This document shows, piece by piece, positions 43,801 through 59,157 of a stretch of DNA of 64,000 nucleotides. The notes beneath the pieces were generated by a model. The model was not told where the DNA came from and made no database searches. It worked only from the letters and a program-made list of their open reading frames with translations. The position numbers were made by a program, and so were the translations under genes. Within the stretch, counting starts at the first letter, position 1. Every line of letters begins with the position of its first letter. Source of the stretch: Auanema rhodensis (taxonomy: Eukaryota; Nematoda; Chromadorea; Rhabditida; Rhabditidae); assembly GCA_964057225.1 (NCBI GenBank), contig CAXKVF010000002.1, forward strand, positions 111,001-175,000. Reading direction: 5' to 3'.

Positions 43801-45226
43801 TTTCAACACCGTGGAATGAAGTTGTAATATTTTTTTTTTCATATTTTCTTAAAGAATATACAAAACCTAAATATCTTCACATGAAATGTACAACACAATT
43901 AGAAATCGCAATATATTGTATCGAGGAAAAACTCAAGGAAGATGCATATTTATCGTCTGTATTGCACATTTCAACACCGTGGAATGAAGTTGTAATATTT
44001 TTTTTTTCATATTTTCTTAAAGAATATACAAAACCTAAATATCTTCACTTGAAATGTACAACACAATTAGAAAACGCAATATATTGTATCGAGGAAAAAC
44101 TCAAGGAAGATGCATATTTATCGTCTGTATTGCACATTTCAACACCGTGGTATGAAGTTGTAATACTGTTTTTTTCATATTTTCTTAAAGAATATACAGA
44201 ACCTAAATATCTTCACTTGAAATGTAAAATACAGTTTAAAATCGCAATATATTGTATCGAGGAAAAACTGGAGGAAGATGCATATTATCGTCTGTATTGC
44301 ACATTTCAACACCGTGGAATGAAGTTGTAATATTTTTTTTTTCATAGTTTCTTAAAGAATATACAAAACCTAAATATCTTCACATGAAATGTACAACACA
44401 ATTAGAAATCGCAATATATTGTATCGAGGAAAAACTCAAGGAAGATGCATATTTATCGTCTGTATTGCACATTTCAACACTGTGAAATGAAGTTGTAATA
44501 TTTTTTTTTTCATATTTTCTTAAAGAATATACAAAACCTAAATATCTTCATATGAAATGTACAACACAATTAGAAATCGCAATATATTGTATCGAGGAAA
44601 ACCTCAAGGAAGATGCATATTTATCGTCTGTATTGCACATTTCAACACCGTGGAATGAAGTTGTAATATTTTTTTTTTCATATTTTCTTAAAGAATATAC
44701 AAAACCTAAATATCTTCACATGAAATGTACAACACAATTAGAAATTGCAATATATTGTGTCGAGGAAAAACTCAAGGTAGATGCATATTTATCGTCTGTA
44801 TTGCACATTTCAACACGGTGGAATGAAGTTGTAATATTTTTTTTTTCATATTTTCTTAAAGAATATACAAAACCTAAATATCTTCACATGAAATGTACAA
44901 CACAGTTTGAAATCGCAATATATTGTATCGAGGAAAAACTCAAGGAAGATGCATATTTATCGTCTGTATTGCACATTTCAACACCGTGGAATGAAGTTCT
45001 AATATTTTTTTTTTCATATTTTCTTAAAGAATATACAAAACCTTAGTATCTTCACTTGAAATGTACAACACAGTTTGAAATCGCAATATATTGTATCGAG
45101 GAAAAACTCAAGGAAGATGCATATTTATCGTCTGTATTGCACATTTCAACACCGTGGAATGAAGTTCTAATATTTTTTTTTTCATATTTTCTTAAAGAAT
45201 ATACAAAACCTTAGTATCTTCACTTG
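37856..45226 (+). repeat. Segmental duplication A, copy 2 (within satellite)
   Basis: This is the partner of the block at 1143-7170, about 1.3 kb longer because whole monomers have been gained: five near 39.4-40.0 kb, two near 40.6-41.0 kb and one near 44.4 kb. It retains the 25-bp deletion at 38733/38734. Private differences from copy 1 are few, for example GAAGATTCATAT at about 39910 and TATAGTATCG at about 43077. Step-wise offsets in whole-monomer units are what unequal exchange would leave. Confidence 0.85.
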
Positions 45227-46088
45227 AAATGTACAACACAGTTTGAAATCGCAATATATTGTATCGAGGAAAAACTCAAGGAAGATGCATATTTATCGTC
45301 TATATTGCACATTTCAACACCGTGATATGAAGTTGTAATACTGTTTTTTTCATATTTTCTTAAAGAATATACAAAACCTAAATATGTTCCCTTGAAATGT
45401 ACAACACAATTAGAAATCGCAATATATTGTATCGAGGAAAAACTCAAGGAAGATGCATATTTATCGTCTGTATTGCACATTTCAACACCGTGGAATGAAG
45501 TTGTAATATTTTTTTTTTCATATTTTCTTAAAGAATATACAGAACCTAAATATCTTCACTTGAAATGTACAACACAGTTTAAAATCGCAATATATTGTAT
45601 CGAGGAAAAACTCAAGGAAGATGCATATTTATCGTCTGTATTGCACATTTCAACACCGTGATATGAAGTTGTAATACTGTTTTTTTCATATTTTCTTAAA
45701 GAATATACAAAACCTAAATATCTTCACATGAAATGTACAACACAATTAGAAATCGCAATATATTGTATCGAGGAAAAACTCAAGGAAGATGCATATTTAT
45801 CGTCTGTATTGCACATTTCAACACCGTGGAATGAAGTTGTAATACTGTTTTTTTCATATTTTCTTAAAGAATATACAAAACCTAAATATTTTCACTTGAA
45901 ATGTACAACACAGTTTAAAATCGCAATATATTGTATCGAGAAAAAACTCGAGGAAGATGCATATTTATCGTCTGTATTGCACATTTCAACACGGTGGAAT
46001 GAAGTTGTAATATTTTTTTTTTCATATTTTCTTAAAGAATATACAAAACCTAAATATCTTCACATGAAATGTACAACACAATTAGAAA
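44785..46088 (+). repeat. Segmental duplication F, copy 1
   Basis: This matches about 51167-52470 at a constant offset of 6382 bp. It includes the GTCTATATTGCAC and GTTCCCTTGAAATG marks and ACAGAACCTAAATAT near 45540. The match ends where GAAATTGCAA / TGTGTCGAGG replaces GAAATCGCAA / TGTATCGAGG. The left edge is approximate because only one monomer of distinguishing variation precedes it. Confidence 0.8.
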
Positions 46089-49000
46089 TTGCAATATATT
46101 GTGTCGAGGAAAAACTCAAGGTAGATGCATATTTATCGTCTGTATTGCACATTTCAACACGGTGGAATGAAGTTGTAATATTTTTTTTTTCATATTTTCT
46201 TAAAGAATATACAAAACCTAAATATCTTCACATGAAATGTACAACACAGTTTGAAATCGCAATATATTGTATCGAGGAAAAACTCAAGGAAGATGCATAT
46301 TTATCGTCTGTGTTGCACATTTCAACACGGTGGAATGAAGTTGTAATATTTTTTTTTTTCATATTTTCTTAAAGAATATACAAAACCTAAATATCTTCAC
46401 ATGAAATGTACAACACAATTAGAAAACGCAATATATTGTATCGAGGAAAAACTCAAGGAAGATGCATATTTATCGTCTGTATTGCACATTTCAACACCGT
46501 GGAATGAAGTTTTAATACTGTTTTTTTCATATTTTCTTAAAGAATATACAAAACCTAAATATCTTCACTTGAAATGTACAACACAGTTTAAAATCGCAAT
46601 ATATTGTATCGAGAAAAAACTCAAGGAAGATGCATATTTATCGTCTGTATTGCACATTTCAACACCGTGGAATGAAGTTGTAATATTTTTTTTTTCATAT
46701 TTTCTTGAAGAATATACAAAACCTTAGTATTTTCACTTGAAATGTACAACACAATTAGAAAACGCAATATATTGTATCGAGGAAAAACTCAAGGAAGATG
46801 CATATTTATCGTCTGTATTGCACATTTCAACACCGTGGTATGAAGTTGTAATACTGTTTTTTTCATATTTTCTTAAAGAATATACAAAACCTAAATATCT
46901 TCACATGAAATGTACAACACAATTAGAAAACGCAATATATTGTATCGAGGAAAAACTCAAGGAAGATGCATATTTATCGTCTGTATTGCACATTTCAACA
47001 CCGTGGAATGAAGTTTTAATACTGTTTTTTTCATATTTTCTTAAAGAATATACAAAACCTAAATATCTTCACTTGAAATGTACAACACAGTTTAAAATCG
47101 CAATATATTGTATCGAGAAAAAACTCAAGGAAGATGCATATTTATCGTCTGTATTGCACATTTCAACACCGTGGAATGAAGTTGTAATATTTTTTTTTTC
47201 ATAGTTTCTTAAAGAATATACAAAACCTAAATATCTTCACATGAAATGTACAACACAATTAGAAATCGCAATATATTGTATCGAGGAAAAACTCAAGGAA
47301 GATGCATATTTATCGTCTGTATTGCACATTTCAACACCGTGGTATGAAGTTGTAATACTGTTTTTTTCATATTTTCTTAAAGAATATACAAAACCTAAAT
47401 ATCTTCACATGAAATGTACAACACAATTAGAAAACGCAATATATTGTATCGAGGAAAAACTCAAGGAAGATGCATATTTATCGTCTGTATTGCACATTTC
47501 AACACCGTGGTATGAAGTTGTAATACTGTTTTTTTCATATTTTCTTGAAGAATATACAAAACCTTAGTATTTTCACTTGAAATGTACAACACAATTAGAA
47601 AACGCAATATATTGTATCGAGGAAAAACTCAAGGAAGATGCATATTTATCGTCTGTATTGCACATTTCAACACCGTGGTATGAAGTTGTAATACTGTTTT
47701 TTTCATATTTTCTTAAGGAATATACAAAACCTAAATATCTTCACTTGAAATGTACAACACAGTTTAAAATCGCAATATATTGTATCGAGAAAAAACTCAA
47801 GGTAGATGCATATTTATCGTCTGTATTGCACATTTCAACACCGTGGAATGAAGTTGTAATATTTTTTTTTTCATAGTTTCTTAAAGAATATACAAAACCT
47901 AAATATCTTCACATGAAATGTACAACACAATTAGAAATCGCAATATATTGTATCGAGGAAAAACTCAAGGAAGATGCATATTTATCGTCTGTATTGCACA
48001 TTTCAACACTGTGAAATGAAGTTGTAATATTTTTTTTTTCATATTTTCTTAAAGAATATACAAAACCTAAATATCTTCATATGAAATGTACAACACAATT
48101 AGAAATCGCAATATATTGTATCGAGGAAAAACTCAAGGAAGATGCATATTTATCGTCTGTATTGCACATTTCAACACGGTGGAATGAAGTTGTAATATTT
48201 TTTTTTTCATATTTTCTTAAAGAATATACAAAACCTTAGTATTTTCACTTGAAATGTACAACACAATTAGAAAACGCAATATATTGTATCGAGGAAAAAC
48301 TCAAGGAAGATGCATATTTATCGTCTGTATTGCACATTTCAACACCGTGGTATGAAGTTGTAATACTGTTTTTTTCATATTTTCTTAAAGAATATACAAA
48401 ACCTAAATATCTTCACTTGAAATGTAAAATACAGTTTAAAATCGCAATATATTGTATCGAGGAAAAACTGGAGGAAGATGCATATTATCGTCTGTATTGC
48501 ACATTTCAACACCGTGGAATGAATTTGTAATATTTTTTTTTTCATAGTTTCTTAAAGAATATACAAAACCTAAATATCTTCACATGAAATGTACAACACA
48601 ATTAGAAATCGCAATATATTGTATCGAGGAAAAACTCAAGGAAGATGCATATTTATCGTCTGTATTGCACATTTCAACACCGTGGAATGAAGTTCTAATA
48701 TTTTTTTTTTCATATTTTCTTAAAGAATATACAAAACCTTAGTATCTTCACTTGAAATGTACAACACAGTTCAAAATCGCAATATATTGTATCGAGGAAA
48801 AACTCAAGGAAGATGCATATTTATCGTCTGTATTGCACATTTCAACACCGTGGAATGAAGTTGTAATATTTTTTTTTTCATATTTTCTTAAAGAATATAC
48901 AAAACCTAAATATCTTCACATGAAATGTACAACACAATTAGAAATCGCAATATATTGTATCGAGGAAAAACTCAAGGAAGATGCATATTTATCGTCTGTA

Positions 49001-49254
49001 TTGCACATTTCAACACTGTGGAATGAAGTTGTAATATTTTTTTTTCATATTTTCTTAAAGAATATACAAAACCTTAGTATCTTCACTTGAAATGTACAAC
49101 ACAGTTTAAAATCGCAATATATTGTATCGAGGAAAAACTCAAGGAAGATGCATATTTATCGTCTGTATTGCACATTTCAACACCGTGGAATGAAGTTGTA
49201 ATACTGTTTTTTTCATATTTTCTTAAAGAATATACAAAACCTAAATATCTTCAC

Positions 49255-51256
49255 ATGAAATGTACAACACAATTAGAAATCGCAATATATTGTATCCAGG
49301 AAAAACTCAAGGAAGATGCATATTTATCGTCTGTATTGCACATTTCAACACCGTGGAATGAAGTTGTAATATTTTTTTTTTCATATTTTCTTAAAGAATA
49401 TACAAAACCTAAATATCTTCACTTGAAATGTACAACACAATTAGAAATCGCAATATATTGTATCGAGGAAAAACTCAAGGAAGATGCATATTTATCGTCT
49501 GTATTGCACATTTCAACACCGTGGTATGAAGTTGTAATACTGTTTTTTTCATATTTTCTTAAGGAATATACAAAAACTAAATATCTGCACTTGAAATGTA
49601 CAACACAGTTTAAAATTGCAATATATTGTATCGAGGAAAAACTCGAGGAAGATGCATATTATTGTCTGTATTGCACATTTCAACACCGTGGAATGAAGTT
49701 GTAATACTGTTCTTTTCATATTTTCTTAAAGAATATACAAAACCTAAATATGTTCACTTGAAATGTACAACACAATTAGAAATCGCAATATATTGTATCG
49801 AGGAAAAACTCAAGGAAGATGCATATTTATCGTCTGTATTGCACATTTCAACACCGTGGAATGAAGTTTTAATACTGTTTTTTTCATATTTTCTTAGAGA
49901 ATATACAAAACCTAAATATCTTCACTTGAAATGTACAACACAGTTTAAAATCGCAATATATTGTATCGAGGAAAAACTCAAGGAAGATGCATATTTATCG
50001 TCTGTATTGCACATTTCAACACCGTGGAATGAAGTTGTAATACTGTTTTTTTCATATTTTCTTAAAGAATATACAAAACCTAAATATCTTCACATGAAAT
50101 GTACAACACAATTAGAAATCGCAATATATTGTATCGAGGAAAAACTCAAGGAAGATGCATATTTATCGTCTGTATTGCACATTTCAACACCGTGGAATGA
50201 AGTTTTAATACTGTTTTTTTCATATTTTCTTAGAGAATATACAAAACCTAAATATCTTCACTTGAAATGTACAACACAGTTTAAAATCGCAATATATTGT
50301 ATCGAGGAAAAACTCAAGGAAGATGCATATTTATCGTCTGTATTGCACATTTCAACACCGTGGAATGAAGTTTTAATACTGTTTTTTTCATATTTTCTTA
50401 GAGAATATACAAAACCTAAATATCTTCACATGAAATGTACAACACAATTAGAAATCGCAATATATTGTATCGAGGAAAAACTCAAGGAAGATGCATATTT
50501 ATCGTCTGTATTGCACATTTCAACACCGTGGAATGAAGTTTTAATACTGTTTTTTTCATATTTTCTTAAAGAATATACAAAACCTAAATATTTTCACTTG
50601 AAATGTACAACACAGTTTAAAATCGCAATATATTGTATCGAGAAAAAACTCAAGGAAGATACATATTTATCGTCTGTATTGCACATTTCAACACCGTGGT
50701 ATGAAGTTGTAATACTGTTTTTTTCATATTTTCTTAAGGAATATACAAAACCTAAATATCTTCACTTGAAATGTACAACACAGTTTAAAATCGCAATATA
50801 TTGTATCGAGAAAAAACTCAAGGTAGATGCATATTTATCGTCTGTATTGCACATTTCAACACGGTGGAATGAAGTTGTAATATTTTTTTTTTCATATTTT
50901 CTTAAAGAATATACAAAACCTTAGTATTTTCACTTGAAATGTACAACACAATTAGAAAACGCAATATATTGTATCGAGGAAAAACTCAAGGAAGATGCAT
51001 ATTTATCGTCTGTATTGCACATTTCAACACCGTGGTATGAAGTTGTAATACTGTTTTTTTCATATTTTCTTAAAGAATATACAAAACCTAAATATCTTCA
51101 CTTGAAATGTACAACACAGTTTAAAATCGCAATATATTGTATCGAGAAAAAACTCAAGGAAGATGCATATTTATCGTCTGTATTGCACATTTCAACACGG
51201 TGGAATGAAGTTGTAATATTTTTTTTTTCATATTTTCTTAAAGAATATACAAAACC
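49255..51256 (+). repeat. Segmental duplication E, copy 1
   Basis: This matches 56979-58644 at an offset of 7724 bp at the left and 7388 bp at the right. The 336-bp step is exactly two monomers present here and absent from copy 2. Shared private marks are AAATATCTGCACTTG (near 49579 and 57303), AAAATTGCAATATA and TATTATTGTCTG. A private change in this copy is TACTGTTCTTTTC near 49705. Confidence 0.85.
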
Positions 51257-52470
51257 TAAATATCTTCACATGAAATGTACAACACAGTTTGAAATCGCAA
51301 TATATTGTATCGAGGAAAAACTCAAGGAAGATGCATATTTATCGTCTGTATTGCACATTTCAACACCGTGGAATGAAGTTCTAATATTTTTTTTTTCATA
51401 TTTTCTTAAAGAATATACAAAACCTTAGTATCTTCACTTGAAATGTACAACACAGTTTGAAATCGCAATATATTGTATCGAGGAAAAACTCAAGGAAGAT
51501 GCATATTTATCGTCTGTATTGCACATTTCAACACCGTGGAATGAAGTTCTAATATTTTTTTTTTCATATTTTCTTAAAGAATATACAAAACCTTAGTATC
51601 TTCACTTGAAATGTACAACACAGTTTGAAATCGCAATATATTGTATCGAGGAAAAACTCAAGGAAGATGCATATTTATCGTCTATATTGCACATTTCAAC
51701 ACCGTGATATGAAGTTGTAATACTGTTTTTTTCATATTTTCTTAAAGAATATACAAAACCTAAATATGTTCCCTTGAAATGTACAACACAATTAGAAATC
51801 GCAATATATTGTATCGAGGAAAAACTCAAGGAAGATGCATATTTATCGTCTGTATTGCACATTTCAACACCGTGGAATGAAGTTGTAATATTTTTTTTTT
51901 CATATTTTCTTAAAGAATATACAGAACCTAAATATCTTCACTTGAAATGTACAACACAGTTTAAAATCGCAATATATTGTATCGAGGAAAAACTCAAGGA
52001 AGATGCATATTTATCGTCTGTATTGCACATTTCAACACCGTGATATGAAGTTGTAATACTGTTTTTTTCATATTTTCTTAAAGAATATACAAAACCTAAA
52101 TATCTTCACATGAAATGTACAACACAATTAGAAATCGCAATATATTGTATCGAGGAAAAACTCAAGGAAGATGCATATTTATCGTCTGTATTGCACATTT
52201 CAACACCGTGGAATGAAGTTGTAATACTGTTTTTTTCATATTTTCTTAAAGAATATACAAAACCTAAATATTTTCACTTGAAATGTACAACACAGTTTAA
52301 AATCGCAATATATTGTATCGAGAAAAAACTCGAGGAAGATGCATATTTATCGTCTGTATTGCACATTTCAACACGGTGGAATGAAGTTGTAATATTTTTT
52401 TTTTCATATTTTCTTAAAGAATATACAAAACCTAAATATCTTCACATGAAATGTACAACACAATTAGAAA
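51167..52470 (+). repeat. Segmental duplication F, copy 2
   Basis: This is the partner of 44785-46088 at offset 6382. The following region (about 52670-53260) again resembles 46288-46880, with a similar copy near 54960-55440. The same few blocks have therefore been reused repeatedly in the right third of the array. Confidence 0.78.
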
Positions 52471-55400
52471 TCGCAATATATTGTATCGAGGAAAAACTCA
52501 AGGAAGATACATATTTATCGTCTGTATTGCACATTTCAACACCGTGGAATGAAGTTGTAATATTTTTTTTTCATATTTTCTTAAAGAATATACAAAACCT
52601 AAATATTTTCACTTGAAATGTACAACACAGTTTAAAATCGCAATATATTGTATCGAGAAAAAACTCGAGGAAGATGCATATTTATCGTCTGTGTTGCACA
52701 TTTCAACACGGTGGAATGAAGTTGTAATATTTTTTTTTTTCATATTTTCTTAAAGAATATACAAAACCTAAATATCTTCACATGAAATGTACAACACAAT
52801 TAGAAAACGCAATATATTGTATCGAGGAAAAACTCAAGGAAGATGCATATTTATCGTCTGTATTGCACATTTCAACACCGTGGAATGAAGTTTTAATACT
52901 GTTTTTTTCATATTTTCTTAAAGAATATACAAAACCTAAATATCTTCACTTGAAATGTACAACACAGTTTAAAATCGCAATATATTGTATCGAGAAAAAA
53001 CTCAAGGAAGATGCATATTTATCGTCTGTATTGCACATTTCAACACCGTGGAATGAAGTTGTAATATTTTTTTTTTCATATTTTCTTGAAGAATATACAA
53101 AACCTTAGTATTTTCACTTGAAATGTACAACACAATTAGAAAACGCAATATATTGTATCGAGGAAAAACTCAAGGAAGATGCATATTTATCGTCTGTATT
53201 GCACATTTCAACACCGTGGTATGAAGTTGTAATACTGTTTTTTTCATATTTTCTTAAAGAATATACAAAACCTAAATATCTTCACTTGAAATGTACAACA
53301 CAGTTTAAAATCGCAATATATTGTATCGAGAAAAAACTCAAGGTAGATGCATATTTATCGTCTGTATTGCACATTTCAACACGGTGGAATGAAGTTGTAA
53401 TATTTTTTTTTTCATATTTTCTTAAAGAATATACAAAACCTTAGTATTTTCACTTGAAATGTACAACACAATTAGAAAACGCAATATATTGTATCGAGGA
53501 AAAACTCAAGGAAGATGCATATTTATCGTCTGTATTGCACATTTCAACACCGTGGTATGAAGTTGTAATACTGTTTTTTTCATATTTTCTTAAAGAATAT
53601 ACAAAACCTAAATATCTTCACTTGAAATGTAAAATACAGTTTAAAATCGCAATATATTGTATCGAGGAAAAACTGGAGGAAGATGCATATTATCGTCTGT
53701 ATTGCACATTTCAACACCGTGGAATGAAGTTGTAATATTTTTTTTTTCATAGTTTCTTAAAGAATATACAAAACCTAAATATCTTCACATGAAATGTACA
53801 ACACAATTAGAAATCGCAATATATTGTATCGAGGAAAAACTCAAGGAAGATGCATATTTATCGTCTGTATTGCACATTTCAACACTGTGAAATGAAGTTG
53901 TAATATTTTTTTTTTCATATTTTCTTAAAGAATATACAAAACCTAAATATCTTCATATGAAATGTACAACACAATTAGAAATCGCAATATATTGTATCGA
54001 GGAAAAACTCAAGGAAGATGCATATTTATCGTCTGTATTGCACATTTCAACACCGTGGAATGAAGTTGTAATATTTTTTTTTTCATATTTTCTTAAAGAA
54101 TATACAAAACCTAAATATCTTCACATGAAATGTACAACACAATTAGAAATTGCAATATATTGTGTCGAGGAAAAACTCAAGGTAGATGCATATTTATCGT
54201 CTGTATTGCACATTTCAACACGGTGGAATGAAGTTGTAATATTTTTTTTTTCATATTTTCTTAAAGAATATACAAAACCTAAATATCTTCACATGAAATG
54301 TACAACACAGTTTGAAATCGCAATATATTGTATCGAGGAAAAACTCAAGGAAGATGCATATTTATCGTCTGTATTGCACATTTCAACACCGTGGAATGAA
54401 GTTCTAATATTTTTTTTTTCATATTTTCTTAAAGAATATACAAAACCTTAGTATCTTCACTTGAAATGTACAACACAGTTTGAAATCGCAATATATTGTA
54501 TCGAGGAAAAACTCAAGGAAGATGCATATTTATCGTCTGTATTGCACATTTCAACACCGTGGAATGAAGTTCTAATATTTTTTTTTTCATATTTTCTTAA
54601 AGAATATACAAAACCTTAGTATCTTCACTTGAAATGTACAACACAGTTTGAAATCGCAATATATTGTATCGAGGAAAAACTCAAGGAAGATGCATATTTA
54701 TCGTCTGTATTGCACATTTCAACACCGTGGAATGAAGTTGTAATATTTTTTTTTTCATATTTTCTTAAAGAATATACAAAACCTAAATATCTTCATATGA
54801 AATGTACAACACAATTAGAAATCGCAATATATTGTATCGAGGAAAAACTCAAGGAAGATGCATATTTATCGTCTGTATTGCACATTTCAACACCGTGGAA
54901 TGAAGTTGTAATATTTTTTTTTTTCATATTTTCTTAAAGAATATACAAAACCTAAATATCTTCACATGAAATGTACAACACAATTAGAAAACGCAATATA
55001 TTGTATCGAGGAAAAACTCAAGGAAGATGCATATTTATCGTCTGTATTGCACATTTCAACACCGTGGAATGAAGTTTTAATACTGTTTTTTTCATATTTT
55101 CTTAAAGAATATACAAAACCTAAATATCTTCACTTGAAATGTACAACACAGTTTAAAATCGCAATATATTGTATCGAGAAAAAACTCAAGGAAGATGCAT
55201 ATTTATCGTCTGTATTGCACATTTCAACACCGTGGAATGAAGTTGTAATATTTTTTTTTTCATATTTTCTTGAAGAATATACAAAACCTTAGTATTTTCA
55301 CTTGAAATGTACAACACAATTAGAAAACGCAATATATTGTATCGAGGAAAAACTCAAGGAAGATGCATATTTATCGTCTGTATTGCACATTTCAACACCG

Positions 55401-56978
55401 TGGTATGAAGTTGTAATACTGTTTTTTTCATATTTTCTTAAGGAATATACAAAACCTAAATATCTTCACTTGAAATGTACAACACAGTTTAAAATCGCAA
55501 TATATTGTATCGAGAAAAAACTCAAGGTAGATGCATATTTATCGTCTGTATTGCACATTTCAACACGGTGGAATGAAGTTGTAATATTTTTTTTTTCATA
55601 TTTTCTTAAAGAATATACAAAACCTTAGTATTTTCACTTGAAATGTACAACACAATTAGAAAACGCAATATATTGTATCGAGGAAAAACTCAAGGAAGAT
55701 GCATATTTATCGTCTGTATTGCACATTTCAACACCGTGGTATGAAGTTGTAATACTGTTTTTTTCATATTTTCTTAAAGAATATACAAAACCTAAATATC
55801 TTCACTTGAAATGTACAACACAGTTTAAAATCGCAATATATTGTATCGAGAAAAAACTCAAGGAAGATGCATATTTATCGTCTGTATTGCACATTTCAAC
55901 ACGGTGGAATGAAGTTGTAATATTTTTTTTTTCATATTTTCTTAAAGAATATACAAAACCTTAGTATTTTCACTTGAAATGTACAACACAATTAGAAATC
56001 GCAATATATTGTATCCAGGAAAAACTCAAGGAAGATGCATATTTATCGTCTGTATTGCACATTTCAACACCGTGGAATGAAGTTGTAATATTTTTTTTTT
56101 CATATTTTCTTAAAGAATATACAAAACCTAAATATCTTCACTTGAAATGTACAACACAATTAGAAAACGCAATATATTGTATCGAGGAAAAACTCAAGGA
56201 AGATGCATATTTATCGTCTGTATTGCACATTTCAACACGGTGGAATGAAGTTGTAATATTTTTTTTTCATATTTTCTTAAAGAATATACAAAACCTAAAT
56301 ATCTTCACATGAAATGTACAACACAATTAGAAATCGCAATATATTGTATCGAGGAAAAACTCAAGGAAGATGCATATTTATCGTCTGTATTGCACATTTC
56401 AACACCGTGGAATGAAGTTTTAATACTGTTTTTTTCATATTTTCTTAGAGAATATACAAAACCTAAATATCTTCACTTGAAATGTACAACACAGTTCAAA
56501 ATCGCAATATATTGTATCGAGGAAAAACTCAAGGAAGATGCATATTTATCGTCTGTATTGCACATTTCAACACTGTGGAATGAAGTTGTAATATTTTTTT
56601 TTCATATTTTCTTAAAGAATATACAAAACCTAAATATCTTCACTTGAAATGTACAACACAATTAGAAATCGCAATATATTGTATCGAGGAAAAACTCAAG
56701 GAAGATGCATATTTATCGTCTGTATTGCACATTTCAACACTGTGGAATGAAGTTGTAATATTTTTTTTTCATATTTTCTTAAAGAATATACAAAACCTTA
56801 GTATCTTCACTTGAAATGTACAACACAGTTTGAAATCGCAATATATTGTATCGAGGAAAAACTCAAGGAAGATGCATATTTATCGTCTGTATTGCACATT
56901 TCAACACGGTGGAATGAAGTTGTAATATTTTTTTTTTCATATTTTCTTAAAGAATATACAAAACCTTAGTATTTTCAC

Positions 56979-58644
56979 TTGAAATGTACAACACAATTAG
57001 AAATCGCAATATATTGTATCCAGGAAAAACTCAAGGAAGATGCATATTTATCGTCTGTATTGCACATTTCAACACCGTGGAATGAAGTTGTAATATTTTT
57101 TTTTTCATATTTTCTTAAAGAATATACAAAACCTAAATATCTTCACTTGAAATGTACAACACAATTAGAAATCGCAATATATTGTATCGAGGAAAAACTC
57201 AAGGAAGATGCATATTTATCGTCTGTATTGCACATTTCAACACCGTGGTATGAAGTTGTAATACTGTTTTTTTCATATTTTCTTAAGGAATATACAAAAA
57301 CTAAATATCTGCACTTGAAATGCACAACACAGTTTAAAATTGCAATATATTGTATCGAGGAAAAACTCGAGGAAGATGCATATTATTGTCTGTATTGCAC
57401 ATTTCAACACCGTGGAATGAAGTTGTAATACTGTTTTTTTCATATTTTCTTAAAGAATATACAAAACCTAAATATGTTCACTTGAAATGTACAACACAAT
57501 TAGAAATCGCAATATATTGTATCGAGGAAAAACTCAAGGAAGATGCATATTTATCGTCTGTATTGCACATTTCAACACCGTGGAATGAAGTTTTAATACT
57601 GTTTTTTTCATATTTTCTTAGAGAATATACAAAACCTAAATATCTTCACTTGAAATGTACAACACAGTTTAAAATCGCAATATATTGTATCGAGGAAAAA
57701 CTCAAGGAAGATGCATATTTATCGTCTGTATTGCACATTTCAACACCGTGGAATGAAGTTTTAATACTGTTTTTTTCATATTTTCTTAGAGAATATACAA
57801 AACCTAAATATCTTCACATGAAATGTACAACACAATTAGAAATCGCAATATATTGTATCGAGGAAAAACTCAAGGAAGATGCATATTTATCGTCTGTATT
57901 GCACATTTCAACACCGTGGAATGAAGTTTTAATACTGTTTTTTTCATATTTTCTTAAAGAATATACAAAACCTAAATATTTTCACTTGAAATGTACAACA
58001 CAGTTTAAAATCGCAATATATTGTATCGAGAAAAAACTCAAGGAAGATACATATTTATCGTCTGTATTGCACATTTCAACACCGTGGTATGAAGTTGTAA
58101 TACTGTTTTTTTCATATTTTCTTAAGGAATATACAAAACCTAAATATCTTCACTTGAAATGTACAACACAGTTTAAAATCGCAATATATTGTATCGAGAA
58201 AAAACTCAAGGTAGATGCATATTTATCGTCTGTATTGCACATTTCAACACGGTGGAATGAAGTTGTAATATTTTTTTTTTCATATTTTCTTAAAGAATAT
58301 ACAAAACCTTAGTATTTTCACTTGAAATGTACAACACAATTAGAAAACGCAATATATTGTATCGAGGAAAAACTCAAGGAAGATGCATATTTATCGTCTG
58401 TATTGCACATTTCAACACCGTGGTATGAAGTTGTAATACTGTTTTTTTCATATTTTCTTAAAGAATATACAAAACCTAAATATCTTCACTTGAAATGTAC
58501 AACACAGTTTAAAATCGCAATATATTGTATCGAGAAAAAACTCAAGGAAGATGCATATTTATCGTCTGTATTGCACATTTCAACACGGTGGAATGAAGTT
58601 GTAATATTTTTTTTTTCATATTTTCTTAAAGAATATACAAAACC
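56979..58644 (+). repeat. Segmental duplication E, copy 2
   Basis: This is the partner of 49255-51256 with two monomers fewer. A private change is AAATGCACAACAC near 57320. It lies within 2.4 kb of the array edge, so recent segmental copying has reached almost to the boundary with the rDNA flank. Confidence 0.83.
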
Positions 58645-59157
58645 TTAGTATTTTCACTTGAAATGTACAACACAATTAGAAATCGCAATATATTGTATCC
58701 AGGAAAAACTCAAGGAAGATGCATATTTATCGTCTGTATTGCACATTTCAACACCGTGGTATGAAGTTGTAATACTGTTTTTTTCATATTTTCTTAAAGA
58801 ATATACAAAACCTAAATATCTTCACTTGAAATGTACAACACAGTTTAAAATCGCAATATATTGTATCGAGAAAAAACTCAAGGAAGATGCATATTTATCG
58901 TCTGTATTGCACATTTCAACACCGTGGTATGAAGTTGTAATACTGTTTTTTTCATATTTTCTTAAGGAATATACAAAACCTAAATATCTTCACATGAAAT
59001 GTACAACACAATTAGAAATTGCAATATATTGTGTCTAGGAAAAACTCAAGGTAGATGCATATTTATCGTCTGTATTGCACATTTCAACACGGTGGAATGA
59101 AGTTGTAATATTTTTTTTTTCATATTTTCTTAAAGAATATACAAAACCTTAGTATTT

